Assembly (NCBI GenBank): GCA_034428935.1
Contig: DAOUHB010000010.1
Location: 1 to 64,000, forward strand
Origin: JAAYZQ01 sp034428935
GTDB taxonomy: Bacteria; Chloroflexota; Anaerolineae; JAAYZQ01
Reading direction: 5' to 3'
DNA length: 64,000 bases
The translations under genes and the position numbers were made by a program. Numbering within the stretch: position 1 is the stretch's first letter; every line of letters begins with the position of its first letter. The notes beneath the pieces are model-generated. The model saw nothing but the letters and a program-made list of their open reading frames with translations, was not told the DNA's origin and did no database searches. This document shows, in pieces, positions 41,099 to 50,133 of the stretch.

Positions 41099-42016
41099 AT
41101 GCTCAAGACAACCAGATTCCTCGGTCTCGACTGCGTGCAACTGGAGAACGCCACTCTTTCCCTGCTGGTGACGCGCAGCACAGGCCCTCGCGTGCTCCGC
41201 CTACAAATCCACGGCCGGGAAAGCCTCTTTGCCGAGGTGCCCGACTTTACCCTCGAGCATCCCGGGGGTGGCCCCTTTCACGTCTGGGGCGGCCACAGGC
41301 TGTGGCACGCACCCGAGCTGGCCCGCCGTACCTACCTGCCCGACGAGGCGCCGCCCGAGATCGAGGAGGTGGAAGGCGGCCTGGTGATCACCCAGCCGGC
41401 AGAGCCTGCCACCGGCCTGCAAAAGTCGATGCGCATCACGCTGCCCGGCGACGAGGCCGCCGTCGTCGTGGACCACGTCCTGACCAACCACGGGTTGTGG
41501 CCGGTCAAGACCGCGCCGTGGGCCATCACCCAGCTCAAACTTGGGGGGGTGGCCATCCTCCCCCAGGGTGGGGGACCGGCCGGGGCGGGTGGCCTGCTGC
41601 CCAACCGCCAACTGGCACTCTGGCCCTACACCGACGTCCGCAGCCCGCACCTGGTCTGGGGCAACGACCACATCCTGGTGCACACCACGCTGCGCGGCGG
41701 CGCCCTCAAGGTCGGATTTCCCAACCCCCGCGGCTGGCTGGCCTACCACCTGGGCGAGAGCCTGTTCGTCAAGAGGGCGCGCTTTGAAGCGGGCAGGGAG
41801 TATTTCGACCTGGGCAGCTCCAGCGAGTGCTACTGCAACGACCGCTTTTTGGAGCTGGAGACCCTGGGGCCGGCCGGCATCGTCGAGCCGGAGTGCAGCG
41901 TCTGCCACCGGGAGGTGTGGCAGGTATTTGACCGGGTCTCTTTCACGGCCGAGGAAAGGGCCGTCCAGGCCCTCATCGAGGCCTACGGCCTGGACGAAGA
42001 ATCGCCCTTCTTGTAG
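41099..42016 (+). CDS. mutarotase-like (DUF4380-type) carbohydrate-active protein
   Basis: This 305-aa protein is rich in beta strands and resembles galactose-mutarotase-fold proteins of the DUF4380 type: GPRVLRLQIHG, FHVWGGHRLWHAPE, TNHGLWPVKTAPWAITQL and LVWGNDHILVHT. The fold binds sugars, and catalytic activity is not established for the group. ATG 41099 has GGAGGAAAC just upstream, so the longer frame from 41045 is not used. It converges on the transketolase operon. Confidence 0.7.
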   Translation: MLKTTRFLGLDCVQLENATLSLLVTRSTGPRVLRLQIHGRESLFAEVPDFTLEHPGGGPFHVWGGHRLWHAPELARRTYLPDEAPPEIEEVEGGLVITQPAEPATGLQKSMRITLPGDEAAVVVDHVLTNHGLWPVKTAPWAITQLKLGGVAILPQGGGPAGAGGLLPNRQLALWPYTDVRSPHLVWGNDHILVHTTLRGGALKVGFPNPRGWLAYHLGESLFVKRARFEAGREYFDLGSSSECYCNDRFLELETLGPAGIVEPECSVCHREVWQVFDRVSFTAEERAVQALIEAYGLDEESPFL

Positions 42017-42020
42017 CTCG

Positions 42021-42054
42021 GGCCGGCCCCGACACCCGATGCGGGGCCCGGCCG
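42021..42054. terminator. bidirectional hairpin between convergent genes
   Basis: GGCCGGCCCC (42021-42030) pairs imperfectly with GGGGCCCGGCC (42043-42053), allowing an 11-bp bulged stem between the mutarotase-like gene and the transketolase C-subunit gene. Confidence 0.45.
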
Positions 42055-42055
42055 T

Positions 42056-43003
42056 CTATTTCAGGCGGGCCAGGATCCGGCTCGCCATCTGCTTCGGTGT
42101 CAGCTCGTAGTGCTCCAGCAGCTCGTCGGCGCTGCCCGACAGGCCAAAACGGTCGTCGACGCCGATGCGCAGCAGCGGGGGCATGATCCCCGCATCGCTC
42201 AGGCTCTCGGCCACGGCACTACCCAGCCCGCCCACGATCCAGTGCTCCTCCATCGTCACACACAGGCGCTTGCCCCGGGCCGGGCTCGCAATCTCGGCGG
42301 CGGAGAGGGGCTTGAGGGTCGGCACGTTGAGCACCGTGGCTTCTACCCCCTTGCGGGCCAGGAGGTCAGCCGTCTCCAGGGCCATGGCGGTCATGATACC
42401 CGTGGCATAGAGGACCGCGTCGCCGCCCTTGCGCATCTCCCGGGTCTCACCCACCTGAAAGGCGGTGTCCTCTCCAAAGAGGACCGGCGTCGGGTAACGT
42501 CCCATGCGCAGGTAGACCGGGCCGGGAACGTCGGCGGCGGCCACGACCGCCTGGTAGGCTTCCGTAGCATCCGCCGGCACGATAACCGTCATGCCCGGCA
42601 ACATGCGCGTCAGGGCCACGTCATCAAGGGATTGGTGCGTGGCGCCGTCGGGCCCCTGGGTCAGGCCCGCGCTGACGCCCACGATCTTGACGTTTGCCTG
42701 GCCGTAGGAAAGCTGCAGGCGGATCTGATCGTAGCAGCGGCCGGGGACAAACATGGCAAAGGAGCTGGCAAAGACGGTCATGCCGGTGGCGGCCATGCCC
42801 GCCGCCGTGGAGATCATGTCGGCCTCGGCGATGCCCATGTCAAAGAAACGCTCGGGGTGCGCCTGCCCAAAGGCATAGGTCTTGTTCGAACGCTGCAGGT
42901 CCGAGTCCATGACCACCACTTCGGGCCGCTCCCGGCCGAGGGTCAGCAGGGCCTCGCCGTAGGCGTTCCGGGTTTCGACTCGGTCTCCCACTTTCCATTT
43001 CAT
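42056..43003 (-). CDS. transketolase-like protein, C-terminal subunit
   Basis: This 315-aa protein contains the transketolase Pyr and C-terminal domains: FFDMGIAEADMISTAAGMA with the ThDP-activating Glu, TQGPDGATHQSLDDVAL, and EEHWIVGGLGSAVAESLSD. It needs the N-terminal subunit, whose stop overlaps its start (ATGA). Split transketolases serve ordinary pentose metabolism in some bacteria and special steps such as apulose-4-phosphate cleavage in others. Placement at the end of a catabolic operon suggests a pathway-specific substrate. Confidence 0.85.
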   Translation of the reverse strand: MKWKVGDRVETRNAYGEALLTLGRERPEVVVMDSDLQRSNKTYAFGQAHPERFFDMGIAEADMISTAAGMAATGMTVFASSFAMFVPGRCYDQIRLQLSYGQANVKIVGVSAGLTQGPDGATHQSLDDVALTRMLPGMTVIVPADATEAYQAVVAAADVPGPVYLRMGRYPTPVLFGEDTAFQVGETREMRKGGDAVLYATGIMTAMALETADLLARKGVEATVLNVPTLKPLSAAEIASPARGKRLCVTMEEHWIVGGLGSAVAESLSDAGIMPPLLRIGVDDRFGLSGSADELLEHYELTPKQMASRILARLK

Positions 43004-43851
43004 CGCGCCACCTCCACCGCCTCAGCCCCGGGCGCCAGCAGGCGCATGGCCTCCTGCCACTGCTCTTCGCTGATGGGCGCGTTGTGAAACTGGAACTGGC
43101 CCTCCATGAAGGGTACGCCCTTGCCCTTCACGGTGTTGGCCACGATGGCCACCGGGCGACCCTTCACCTTTTCGGCCTCGTCCAGGGCGTTGCAGATCTG
43201 CCGCAGATCGTGCCCGTCTACGGTCATTGCCTCCCAGCCAAAGGCCCGCCACCGGTCGGTCAGGGGCTCCAGGGGCTTGGCCTCGTCGACCAGGCCCTGG
43301 CTCTTGAGCCGGTTGCGGTCCACGATGGCCACCAGGTTGTCCAGCCGCTGGGCGGCAGTGCCCATGGCCGCCTCCCAGACCTGTCCCTCGTGCAGCTCGC
43401 CGTCGCCCAGCAGGCAGTAGACGCGGATGGACAGGCCGCGAATGCGGGCCGCCATGGCAATGCCGTTGGCGAAGGAGAGGCCCTGGCCCAGGGAGCCGGT
43501 GCAGGCCTCCAGCCCGGGCGTCATGCAGGCGTTGGGATGCCCCTGCAAGATGCTGCCCAGGCGCTTGAGCGTCGCCAGCGACTCCATGGGGATCACACCC
43601 AACCTTGCCAGCGCCGCGTATTGCGTCGGCACGGTATGTCCCTTGCTCATCACAAAGCGGTCGCGCTCGTCCCAGCGTGGATTCGCCGGGTCGTAGCGCA
43701 TCTTGTAAAAGTAGAGGGCGGTGACCAGCTCCACAATGGACAAGGAGCCACCGAAGTGGTGGGCCTTGCCCGCGCCCATCATGCGCACCACCTGGTACCG
43801 CAGGTCGCGGGCGATGTCCTCCAGTTCGGCCAGCTTTTGGTCGTCGATCAT
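43000..43851 (-). CDS. transketolase-like protein, N-terminal (PP) subunit
   Basis: This 283-aa protein carries the ThDP diphosphate-binding domain: SKGHTVPTQYAALARLG, GSLGQGLSFANGIAMAARI, GDGELHEGQVWEAA and IVDRNRLKSQG. It is the partner of the C-terminal subunit, translationally coupled through ATGA. ATG 43851 is chosen because GGGAGACACGAGG precedes it; the frame extends further up without a signal. Confidence 0.85.
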   Translation of the reverse strand: MIDDQKLAELEDIARDLRYQVVRMMGAGKAHHFGGSLSIVELVTALYFYKMRYDPANPRWDERDRFVMSKGHTVPTQYAALARLGVIPMESLATLKRLGSILQGHPNACMTPGLEACTGSLGQGLSFANGIAMAARIRGLSIRVYCLLGDGELHEGQVWEAAMGTAAQRLDNLVAIVDRNRLKSQGLVDEAKPLEPLTDRWRAFGWEAMTVDGHDLRQICNALDEAEKVKGRPVAIVANTVKGKGVPFMEGQFQFHNAPISEEQWQEAMRLLAPGAEAVEVAR

Positions 43852-43904
43852 CCTCGTGTCTCCCTTCTCAGTGTACCGCGGCCATCCCAGAAAAGCCTGC
43901 CGCA

Positions 43905-44942
43905 TCACACCGGGAACAGCAGGATCTTGTGGGCCTCCAGGGCTTCCAGCTTCTCAAAGGCCTCCTGCCAGCGGGTGATGGGCCAGATCTCGCTCACCAG
44001 GGCCTCGGTCTCGATCTTTTTCTGGCGCATCAGCTCCAGGCAGGTCTCCCACGTGGTCCACGTGTGGGAAAAGGCCCCCTGATAGGTGATGACCTTGGCC
44101 ACGATCTCGTCCATGGTGAGGTTGACGGGCTGCAGCGACCAGCCGACCTTGGTCACCTGGCCGTTGCGCCGCACCAGCTCCAGCGACTGCTTGATGGCCG
44201 GCGGGACGCCGGCGCAGTCGATGACCAGGTGCGCCCCCAGCCCATCGCCGATGCCGCTCAGAACCTCGGCCGGGTCTTGCTCCGTGACGTCAAGGGCGAG
44301 GTCCGCGCCCAGCTTCCTGGCCAGCTCCAGCCGTTTCCGATCGCGCGGGGTGCCGGTGACGATGAGGGTTCCGGCGCCCGCAAGGCGCGCGACCTGGAGG
44401 GCGAACAAGCCCACGGGCCCCGGGCCGATGACCACCACGGTGTCGCCCGGGTTGACGTGGCTCTTTTCCGCCACGGCGTTGTAGGCCACGCAGATGGGCT
44501 CGGTCATGGCCGACGTCTCGTAGCCGACCCCCTGGGGCAGGTGGTGAAGCCTCTGATACCTGGCCTTCACGTACTGGGTAAAGGCCCCGTCCACGGCAAA
44601 GCCAAAGGCCCGGCGCTCGGGGCAAACGTTGTACGCTCCAGAGCGGCACAGGGCGCACACGCCGCACGTCTCGGCTGCCGTTTCGCAGGTGACGCGGTCT
44701 CCGACGGCAAAGCCCTCGACCCGCTCTCCGACCTGGACGACCTCGCCGGACCATTCGTGCCCCAGGACGACCGGGGGGCGGGCGAGGAGCGTGAGCTGGC
44801 CGTGATACATGTGCGGCTCGCTGCCGCAGATGCCGCAGTACTTGACCTCAACCAGGCACTCCTCGGGACCGATGGCCGGCACCGGCACGTCGCGCAGCTC
44901 GACGCACCGGTCCCCTTTGTCGTACAACACTACCGCTTTCAT
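43905..44942 (-). CDS. zinc-dependent alcohol/polyol dehydrogenase (MDR)
   Basis: This 345-aa medium-chain dehydrogenase has the catalytic zinc site (CGICGSEPHMYHG, GHEWSGEVV), the structural zinc cysteines (CGVCALCRSGAYNVC), and the Rossmann motif VVVIGPGPVGLFALQ. It is close to sorbitol/threonine dehydrogenase-like enzymes and would oxidise a secondary alcohol with NAD. GAAAGGA precedes ATG 44942. It lies 11 nt after the SDR gene. Confidence 0.85.
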   Translation of the reverse strand: MKAVVLYDKGDRCVELRDVPVPAIGPEECLVEVKYCGICGSEPHMYHGQLTLLARPPVVLGHEWSGEVVQVGERVEGFAVGDRVTCETAAETCGVCALCRSGAYNVCPERRAFGFAVDGAFTQYVKARYQRLHHLPQGVGYETSAMTEPICVAYNAVAEKSHVNPGDTVVVIGPGPVGLFALQVARLAGAGTLIVTGTPRDRKRLELARKLGADLALDVTEQDPAEVLSGIGDGLGAHLVIDCAGVPPAIKQSLELVRRNGQVTKVGWSLQPVNLTMDEIVAKVITYQGAFSHTWTTWETCLELMRQKKIETEALVSEIWPITRWQEAFEKLEALEAHKILLFPV

Positions 44943-44953
44943 GGCGAATCCTT

Positions 44954-45757
44954 TCAGGCCGCCGTCCAGCCGCCGTCTACGTAGAGCGTCTGCCCGGTCA
45001 CAAAATCAGAGGCACGGGAGGTGAGAAAGATGACTGCGCCAAAGAGATCCCAGATCTGGCCCACGCGGCCCATGGGGATGCGGCTCAACACCCATTCCCT
45101 GGTCTTGTCATCGTCGAGCATGTAGGCATTAAGGTCGGTCCGGATAAAGGTGGGGGCGATGGCATTGACGTTGATGCCCTGCTGCGCCCACTCGATGGCC
45201 AGCGACTTGGTCAGGAGGTTGATGGCGCCCTTGCTGGCGGGATAGGCCGGGTCGTTGGCCCGGCCCTGCAGGCCCCGCACCGACGACATATTCACGATCT
45301 TGTGCACGGCCGTCCCGCTCGCGGCCAGCATGGCCCTGCCGACCTCTTTGCAGCAGATGAATGTGCCCCGCAGGTTGACGTCAAGGATTTGCTGCCACTC
45401 TTCGACGGGGAACTCGACCGTCGGCTTCAGGCTCACAATGCCTGCCGAGTTGATGAGTATGTCGACGTGCCCCATCTCGTCCACCACGCGCCGGACCATC
45501 GCCTGGACGCTGGCCTCGTCCGTCACGTCGGCGGCGACGGGCAGGGCGCGGCGCCCCAGGGAGTGGATCTCCTCGGCTACAACCTCCAGGTCCGACAGGG
45601 TGCGGCTCACCGGGGCCACGTCGGCGCCCGCCGCAGCCAGGGCAAGGGCCATGCCGCGTCCCAGCCCCCGGCTGCCGCCCGTCACCACTGCCACCCGCCC
45701 CGTCAGGGAGAACATGGAGAGCACTCCTTCCAGCTTTTCCCTGGGAATCTGTTCCAT
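44954..45757 (-). CDS. short-chain dehydrogenase/reductase
   Basis: This 267-aa classical SDR has the cofactor loop VTGGSRGLGRGMALA, NSAGI, Ser in MSSVRGLQG, and the catalytic YPASK. ATG 45757 has AGGAGG at 6 nt spacing; a TTG one codon upstream is less likely. It lies between the cyclase and alcohol dehydrogenase genes and probably handles a polyol or hydroxyacid intermediate in the same pathway. Confidence 0.85.
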   Translation of the reverse strand: MEQIPREKLEGVLSMFSLTGRVAVVTGGSRGLGRGMALALAAAGADVAPVSRTLSDLEVVAEEIHSLGRRALPVAADVTDEASVQAMVRRVVDEMGHVDILINSAGIVSLKPTVEFPVEEWQQILDVNLRGTFICCKEVGRAMLAASGTAVHKIVNMSSVRGLQGRANDPAYPASKGAINLLTKSLAIEWAQQGINVNAIAPTFIRTDLNAYMLDDDKTREWVLSRIPMGRVGQIWDLFGAVIFLTSRASDFVTGQTLYVDGGWTAA

Positions 45758-45852
45758 CAATTACCTCCTGCCGATTTCTACTCAGGTCCTACGAACAAGA
45801 TGCCGGGCAGTCGCCCGGCACCTTTGCCGTCGAATCTCTTGCCTGCAATCCG

Positions 45853-46560
45853 TCAGTCTTCCTCTTCCAGGAGGGCGACAGCGCGGATGGGCGAGCCACT
45901 GCCGCGCCGGATGCGCAGCGGGAAGCCCATGTAGCGAAAGCGCTTGCCGGCCACCGGCCGCAGGTCGCCCAGGTTCTCGGTGTTCAGCGTCTGCATCTCG
46001 CGGCAGACCTGGTGCGCGGGATAGCTCGTCGTTCCGGCGCGATCGTGGCTCGGCGCGTCCTGCCCGATGTTGACCACACCCTGGCCGTAGATGAACTCGG
46101 CGGCCTCGCGGCCCAGCCCGGGATACTCTGTCAGCCAGTCGGGCGTGCCCCACGTCCGCACGTAGTGGCCGGAATAGAGCAGCACCGTGTCGCCCTTCTT
46201 GATCTCCAGGCCGTGCTTGTCCAGGGCCTCCTTGATCATCTCTACCGTGTACTCGGTGCGGGGCGGGATGTGAGACAGATCGAGGCAGATCGCATCGGTG
46301 TAGAACCAATCCAGGGGCAGCTCGTCGATGGAGGGCGCCCCCGGAGTAGGATCGATGTGGCTGATCGAGTCGGTGTGCGTCGTGCCGTGGGTGCTCATTG
46401 CGATCTTTTCAGCCGTGTAGGAATAGTTCTCGGTAAAACGTCCCGATTTGACCGTCTCCTCGTGGGTCGCCACGACGTCGACGCGGGTTTCGGGATGACC
46501 GGGCCACACTGGTGCCCCGGTATAGATCTCCTGGCTCAAGTCTATCAGCTTGAAGGCCAT
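45853..46560 (-). CDS. cyclase-family (kynurenine formamidase-like) hydrolase
   Basis: This 235-aa protein has KLIDLSQEIYTGAPVWPGHP at the start, STHGTTHTDSISHIDP containing the metal ligand motif HxGTHxD-like (HGTTHTDS), and a C-terminal LRIRRGSGSPIRAVALLE with the usual GxG-S-P-RAVA ending. The family includes metal-dependent amidohydrolases, lactonases and isatin hydrolase. ATG 46560 follows GAGG. A ring-opening or lactone-hydrolysing step in the pathway would fit, though this is inference. Confidence 0.85.
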   Translation of the reverse strand: MAFKLIDLSQEIYTGAPVWPGHPETRVDVVATHEETVKSGRFTENYSYTAEKIAMSTHGTTHTDSISHIDPTPGAPSIDELPLDWFYTDAICLDLSHIPPRTEYTVEMIKEALDKHGLEIKKGDTVLLYSGHYVRTWGTPDWLTEYPGLGREAAEFIYGQGVVNIGQDAPSHDRAGTTSYPAHQVCREMQTLNTENLGDLRPVAGKRFRYMGFPLRIRRGSGSPIRAVALLEEED

Positions 46561-46769
46561 GCGTTCCTCACTTTCAACGTTTCCAGATGCTCCGGCCCCC
46601 GGCCCGGCCCTGTGGGCGTAGCGTGAGCCCTCGCCCAGGCCACGGCATCCTGTTGCCCCGGCGTGCCAGATGGGCCGCGCCGGTTGCCACGGGCTTGCAG
46701 TTCCCCCGTGGCGCGGCGCCATCCTGCCCGCGACGTCAAGAGGAGTGGTCCCGGCGGCCGCAGACGGCT

Positions 46770-47210
46770 TCAGGCCGTCTGGATGATCTCGAGCGATACA
46801 CCATCCGGATCGAAAAAGTAGGTCCAGCGCCAGCCGGCCATGGGACCGGCCGGGATGGTGGCCGGCGGCGCCGTAAAGCGCACGCCGTGGTCCACCATGC
46901 GCCTGTACACCTCGTCTATGTTCTCCACCTGAAAGGCAATGTGCATGGCCCCCACGTCGTTGACCTGGCGGTCGTAGGGCCGCCCCCCGGCGGTGACGTA
47001 TTCGATCAGCTCGACCCGCGAGTCGCCCGCTTTCAGGATAGCCAGCTTGACCTTGGCCCCGGCGATGCCCAGGGCCCGGGAGCGGTCATCCTGGCTGCGC
47101 TCGCTCTCCTCGGTAAAGAGCAGCTCCAGCCCCAGGAAGTCGCGATAGAACGCGATGGACCGCTCCAGGTTGCTGACGGTGATGCAGGTGTGATGGACGC
47201 CTCGGATCAT
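46770..47210 (-). CDS. VOC-superfamily (glyoxalase-like) protein
   Basis: This 146-aa single VOC domain has GVHHTCITVSNLERSIAFYR at the start, VELIEYVTAGG, MHIAFQVENIDEVYRRM and FFDPDGVSLEIIQ, giving His and Glu metal ligands in both beta-alpha-beta halves. Members are lyases, epimerases (such as methylmalonyl-CoA epimerase) or dioxygenases. AGGGGGA precedes ATG 47210. Substrate unknown. Confidence 0.85.
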   Translation of the reverse strand: MIRGVHHTCITVSNLERSIAFYRDFLGLELLFTEESERSQDDRSRALGIAGAKVKLAILKAGDSRVELIEYVTAGGRPYDRQVNDVGAMHIAFQVENIDEVYRRMVDHGVRFTAPPATIPAGPMAGWRWTYFFDPDGVSLEIIQTA

Positions 47211-47321
47211 GGTTCCCCCTCTACCCGGCAACGGTTCAGGAGTGGGGACGGGGCACGGCTGCGCCCCGTCCTCGCTCCCCGGCTCGCCGTTGAGCCGTTC
47301 CGGGCGCGGTGCCGCCTGATC

Positions 47322-48326
47322 TCAGGCAGCCTCCAGCGCTCTCAAGATGTCCTCGCGCGATACCGGATAGTGATCGAACCAGACGCCGATGGCATCATAG
47401 ATGGCATGCGCAATGGCAGGCGGCGGCGCGTTGGTCGAGCCTTCCGAAAAGCCCTTGGCTCCCTTGACGCCGGCCGGATGAGGCACTTCGACAAAACCCC
47501 ACTCCAGCTTTTCCGGATAGTCCTCGAACGTCGGCACGGCATAGTCCGACAGGTTGTTGGGCGCCCAGTCCGGATTGGGGTAGTAAGGGAAGGCGTTTTC
47601 GATGAGCGACGTCCCCATGCCACACTGGACGCCGCCGTTGATCTGCTGGCGAACAAGCAGCGGATTGACCGCCTTGCCGACTTCCCAGACCTGGGTCATG
47701 CTGAGGACTGCCACCTCGCCGGTCTCGGTATCGACTTCGACCTCGCAGGTGCAGCACCCGAAAGAGATGGCACCCACGGCGGGCATGGCCCCCGTCTCCA
47801 GATCGTGGGGATGGAACCTGTCGGGCTGCCAGGCGCCGGTGCCGACCAACAGCGCCGGGTCGGCGCCCCCGCCAAAGGCCGCGGCCCCACCCACCTGTGC
47901 CAGGGTCAGGGACCGGTCGGGCACGCCCTTCACCGATACCTTGCCCTGGGAATACTCCAGGTCGTCGGGATTCGCCTCCAGCAGGTCGGCGGCGTACTCC
48001 TTGATCTTTTTCTGAAGGTCCTGGGCTGCGTTCTCTACCGCGTGGGGATCGATAAGCGTGACGCGGCTGGCAAAGCTGCCCAGGCTCAGCGGAGCAAAGT
48101 CGTCCGCAAAGTTGCTGGCAAAGACGTGCTCGATGGGCACTTCCATCAGGTCGGCGCAGAACTGGCGCAGGATGGTGGTCGAGCCCTGGCCGAGGTCGAC
48201 GGCGCCCACCAGCAGAACCAGGGTGCCGTCGGGCTTGAGCTGGATCGCTGCATTGCTCGGATCGCCCGCACCCTTGTTGCCGGTGGGATGCAGAACGAGA
48301 GCCATTCCTTTACCTTTTTTCTTCAT
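47322..48326 (-). CDS. molybdenum hydroxylase, molybdopterin subunit C-terminal half (NdhM-like)
   Basis: This 334-aa protein corresponds to the second half of the xanthine dehydrogenase-family large subunit: VDLGQGSTTILRQFCAD, an FASRVTLIDPHAVENAA segment, ISFGCCTCEVEVDTETGE and AKGFSEGSTNAPPPAIAHAI with the conserved catalytic Glu (GxxE/GFSEG region) that acts as base. Its own GGGAGG precedes ATG 48326, 5 nt after the N-terminal half's stop. The size matches nicotinate dehydrogenase NdhM (about 330 aa) of Eubacterium barkeri, the known case of this split. Confidence 0.85.
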   Translation of the reverse strand: MKKKGKGMALVLHPTGNKGAGDPSNAAIQLKPDGTLVLLVGAVDLGQGSTTILRQFCADLMEVPIEHVFASNFADDFAPLSLGSFASRVTLIDPHAVENAAQDLQKKIKEYAADLLEANPDDLEYSQGKVSVKGVPDRSLTLAQVGGAAAFGGGADPALLVGTGAWQPDRFHPHDLETGAMPAVGAISFGCCTCEVEVDTETGEVAVLSMTQVWEVGKAVNPLLVRQQINGGVQCGMGTSLIENAFPYYPNPDWAPNNLSDYAVPTFEDYPEKLEWGFVEVPHPAGVKGAKGFSEGSTNAPPPAIAHAIYDAIGVWFDHYPVSREDILRALEAA

Positions 48327-48331
48327 AGCCG

Positions 48332-49636
48332 TTACCTCCCACGTGAGCTCATGGCCAGGAGATGATCCGGCAACTGGACTCCGGACATCTCTGCCGTCGC
48401 CTTCATGGCTTCCAGGGCACCCGCTCCCCGGACCACGTACCGCGACGCACCGATGTCACCATCACGCCAGGCATTGATAAAGCGCAGCTCCCAGGGATCC
48501 ATGCCCAGTGCCTGGGCGACCTTGTGCATCTGCAGCTCCATGGGGAACTGGCCATTCATGATGGTAAAGCCGCGCATGGAGCTGGAGCCGGGCTTGTTGG
48601 TCAGCACGCACTTGCCCTCGATGCGGATGTTGGGAATGTGGTACGGGCCACAAGCGAACATGCTACACTTCTCGACGCCGTAGGGCGAAAAGCCGCCGTA
48701 GGCGCCGGCATCGTGCCAGACATTGATATGGTTGGCCACGATGCGGCCGTCCTTCTTGAAGCCGGTCTTGTAGTCAAAGATGAACACACCGCGCTTGGTG
48801 GAGTAGAGCAGGTCTTCGCGCCGGTTCATGCGATACTTGACGGGCCGGCGGAACTTGAGCGCCGCCAGGCCGGCATGGTGATCGGCGTGGATGTGGTTCT
48901 TGCCGCCGAATCCGCCGCCCACGACGCCACCCACGTAGCGGATCCTGCTCATGGGCAGGTCAAAGATGGCCGCGAGCTGTCCCAACTGGAAGTAGAGGCA
49001 CTGGCTGTGGGTGTGGATCACCAGGCGCTCGGCGCTGTCAAAGTAGGCAACCGAGACCATGGGCTCCATGGACGCGTGGTCCTGCTCGCCCGTCTCGTAA
49101 TGCCCCTCAACGACGTCGTCGGCCTCTTTGAAGCCGGCATCCGCGTCGCCGATGTACATCACGCGGGTCGTGACCCCCGGAGCATACTCCCAGAGGTTGC
49201 TCTTGAGGCCGGGGCGCACCAGGGGAGCGTCGGGCTCCATGGCCTTGAACATGTCAAAGACCGGCTCCTGCTCCTCGATGTCCAGCTTGACCTTCTCGAT
49301 GGCCTCCATACAGGTGTCTTCGTCGACGGCCACCACGACGGCCAGGACCTCGCCCTTGTAGCTGATGGCATCCTTCACCATCACCGGCTGGTCGCCACAT
49401 GCTCCAAAGAGCTTGGCACCGGGAATGTCATCGTACGTGACAAAGCCGACTACGCCGGGTGTAGCCTTGGCGGCCGAAAAGTCCATCCCGCGCAGAATGC
49501 CCTTGTGGACGGGGCTGCGCACGGCCTTGGCGTAGAGCATGCCCGGGAGCACAAAGTCATCCACGAATTTGGTCACGCCTGTCACCTGGCCGAGACCGTC
49601 GTAGCGTGGCATTGCCATACCAACATATTCGGTCAT
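48332..49636 (-). CDS. molybdenum hydroxylase, molybdopterin subunit N-terminal half (NdhL-like)
   Basis: This 434-aa protein covers the aldehyde oxidase/xanthine dehydrogenase a/b-hammerhead domain (GVTKFVDDFVLPGMLYAKAV) and the first Mo-cofactor binding domain: QDHASMEPMVS, YVGGVVGGGFGGKN (the GGGFGGK pterin-binding loop) and PGSSSMRGF. It stops where the family usually continues, and the remaining part is the next gene. ATG 49636 follows GAAGGAG. It is NdhL-sized (about 425 aa in E. barkeri). The substrate could be an N-heterocycle or aldehyde and is not fixed by the sequence. Confidence 0.85.
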   Translation of the reverse strand: MTEYVGMAMPRYDGLGQVTGVTKFVDDFVLPGMLYAKAVRSPVHKGILRGMDFSAAKATPGVVGFVTYDDIPGAKLFGACGDQPVMVKDAISYKGEVLAVVVAVDEDTCMEAIEKVKLDIEEQEPVFDMFKAMEPDAPLVRPGLKSNLWEYAPGVTTRVMYIGDADAGFKEADDVVEGHYETGEQDHASMEPMVSVAYFDSAERLVIHTHSQCLYFQLGQLAAIFDLPMSRIRYVGGVVGGGFGGKNHIHADHHAGLAALKFRRPVKYRMNRREDLLYSTKRGVFIFDYKTGFKKDGRIVANHINVWHDAGAYGGFSPYGVEKCSMFACGPYHIPNIRIEGKCVLTNKPGSSSMRGFTIMNGQFPMELQMHKVAQALGMDPWELRFINAWRDGDIGASRYVVRGAGALEAMKATAEMSGVQLPDHLLAMSSRGR

Positions 49637-49650
49637 TGTTCCTACTCCTT

Positions 49651-50115
49651 CTACTTGCCAGCAGCCACTGCCTGGATAGCTTCGATGACTTCTTCGTAGC
49701 TTCCGCAGCGACACAGGTTGCCCGCCATGTGCTCCCGAATCTCCTGGCGGGAAGGATTGGGATTGTGATCCAGCAATGCCTTGGCCGACATGAGCATGCC
49801 GGGGGTGCAAAAGCCACACTGAAAGGCACCGTGCTCGTGGAAGGCCTTTTGCAGAGGATGAAGTTCGCCGTCGGGGCTCAGGCCCTCGGTTGTCAGGACC
49901 TGTTTGCCCTGCACGGTCAAGGCGATGGTCAGGCAGGAGCGTGCCGGCTCACCGTCGATCAGGACGGTGCAACCACCGCAGTCGCCATCGTCGCAGCCAC
50001 GCTTGGGGCTGGTCACACCCAGCTTTTCCCGCAGGACGTCCAGGAGTGTCTCGGTTGGGGTGACGACGATGTCCACCGGCGAGCCATTCAGGGTGAACGA
50101 TAGAATCTGCTTCAT
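49651..50115 (-). CDS. molybdenum hydroxylase, 2Fe-2S subunit (NdhS-like)
   Basis: This 154-aa protein has both [2Fe-2S] motifs of the family: the plant-ferredoxin type GCDDGDCGGCTV with a fourth Cys in RSC, and CGFCTPGM with CRCG. It passes electrons from the molybdenum site to FAD. GGAGG precedes ATG 50115. Order in the operon is FAD, FeS, Mo-N, Mo-C. Confidence 0.92.
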   Translation of the reverse strand: MKQILSFTLNGSPVDIVVTPTETLLDVLREKLGVTSPKRGCDDGDCGGCTVLIDGEPARSCLTIALTVQGKQVLTTEGLSPDGELHPLQKAFHEHGAFQCGFCTPGMLMSAKALLDHNPNPSRQEIREHMAGNLCRCGSYEEVIEAIQAVAAGK

Positions 50116-50133
50116 GATCGGTTAGCCTCCTCG

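Noticed and set aside
48326..48332. Sequencing frameshift as the cause of the split Mo subunit
   Set aside because: The second half has its own strong Shine-Dalgarno and ATG with a 5-nt gap, and the split matches the NdhL/NdhM sizes. Read checks could still overturn this.
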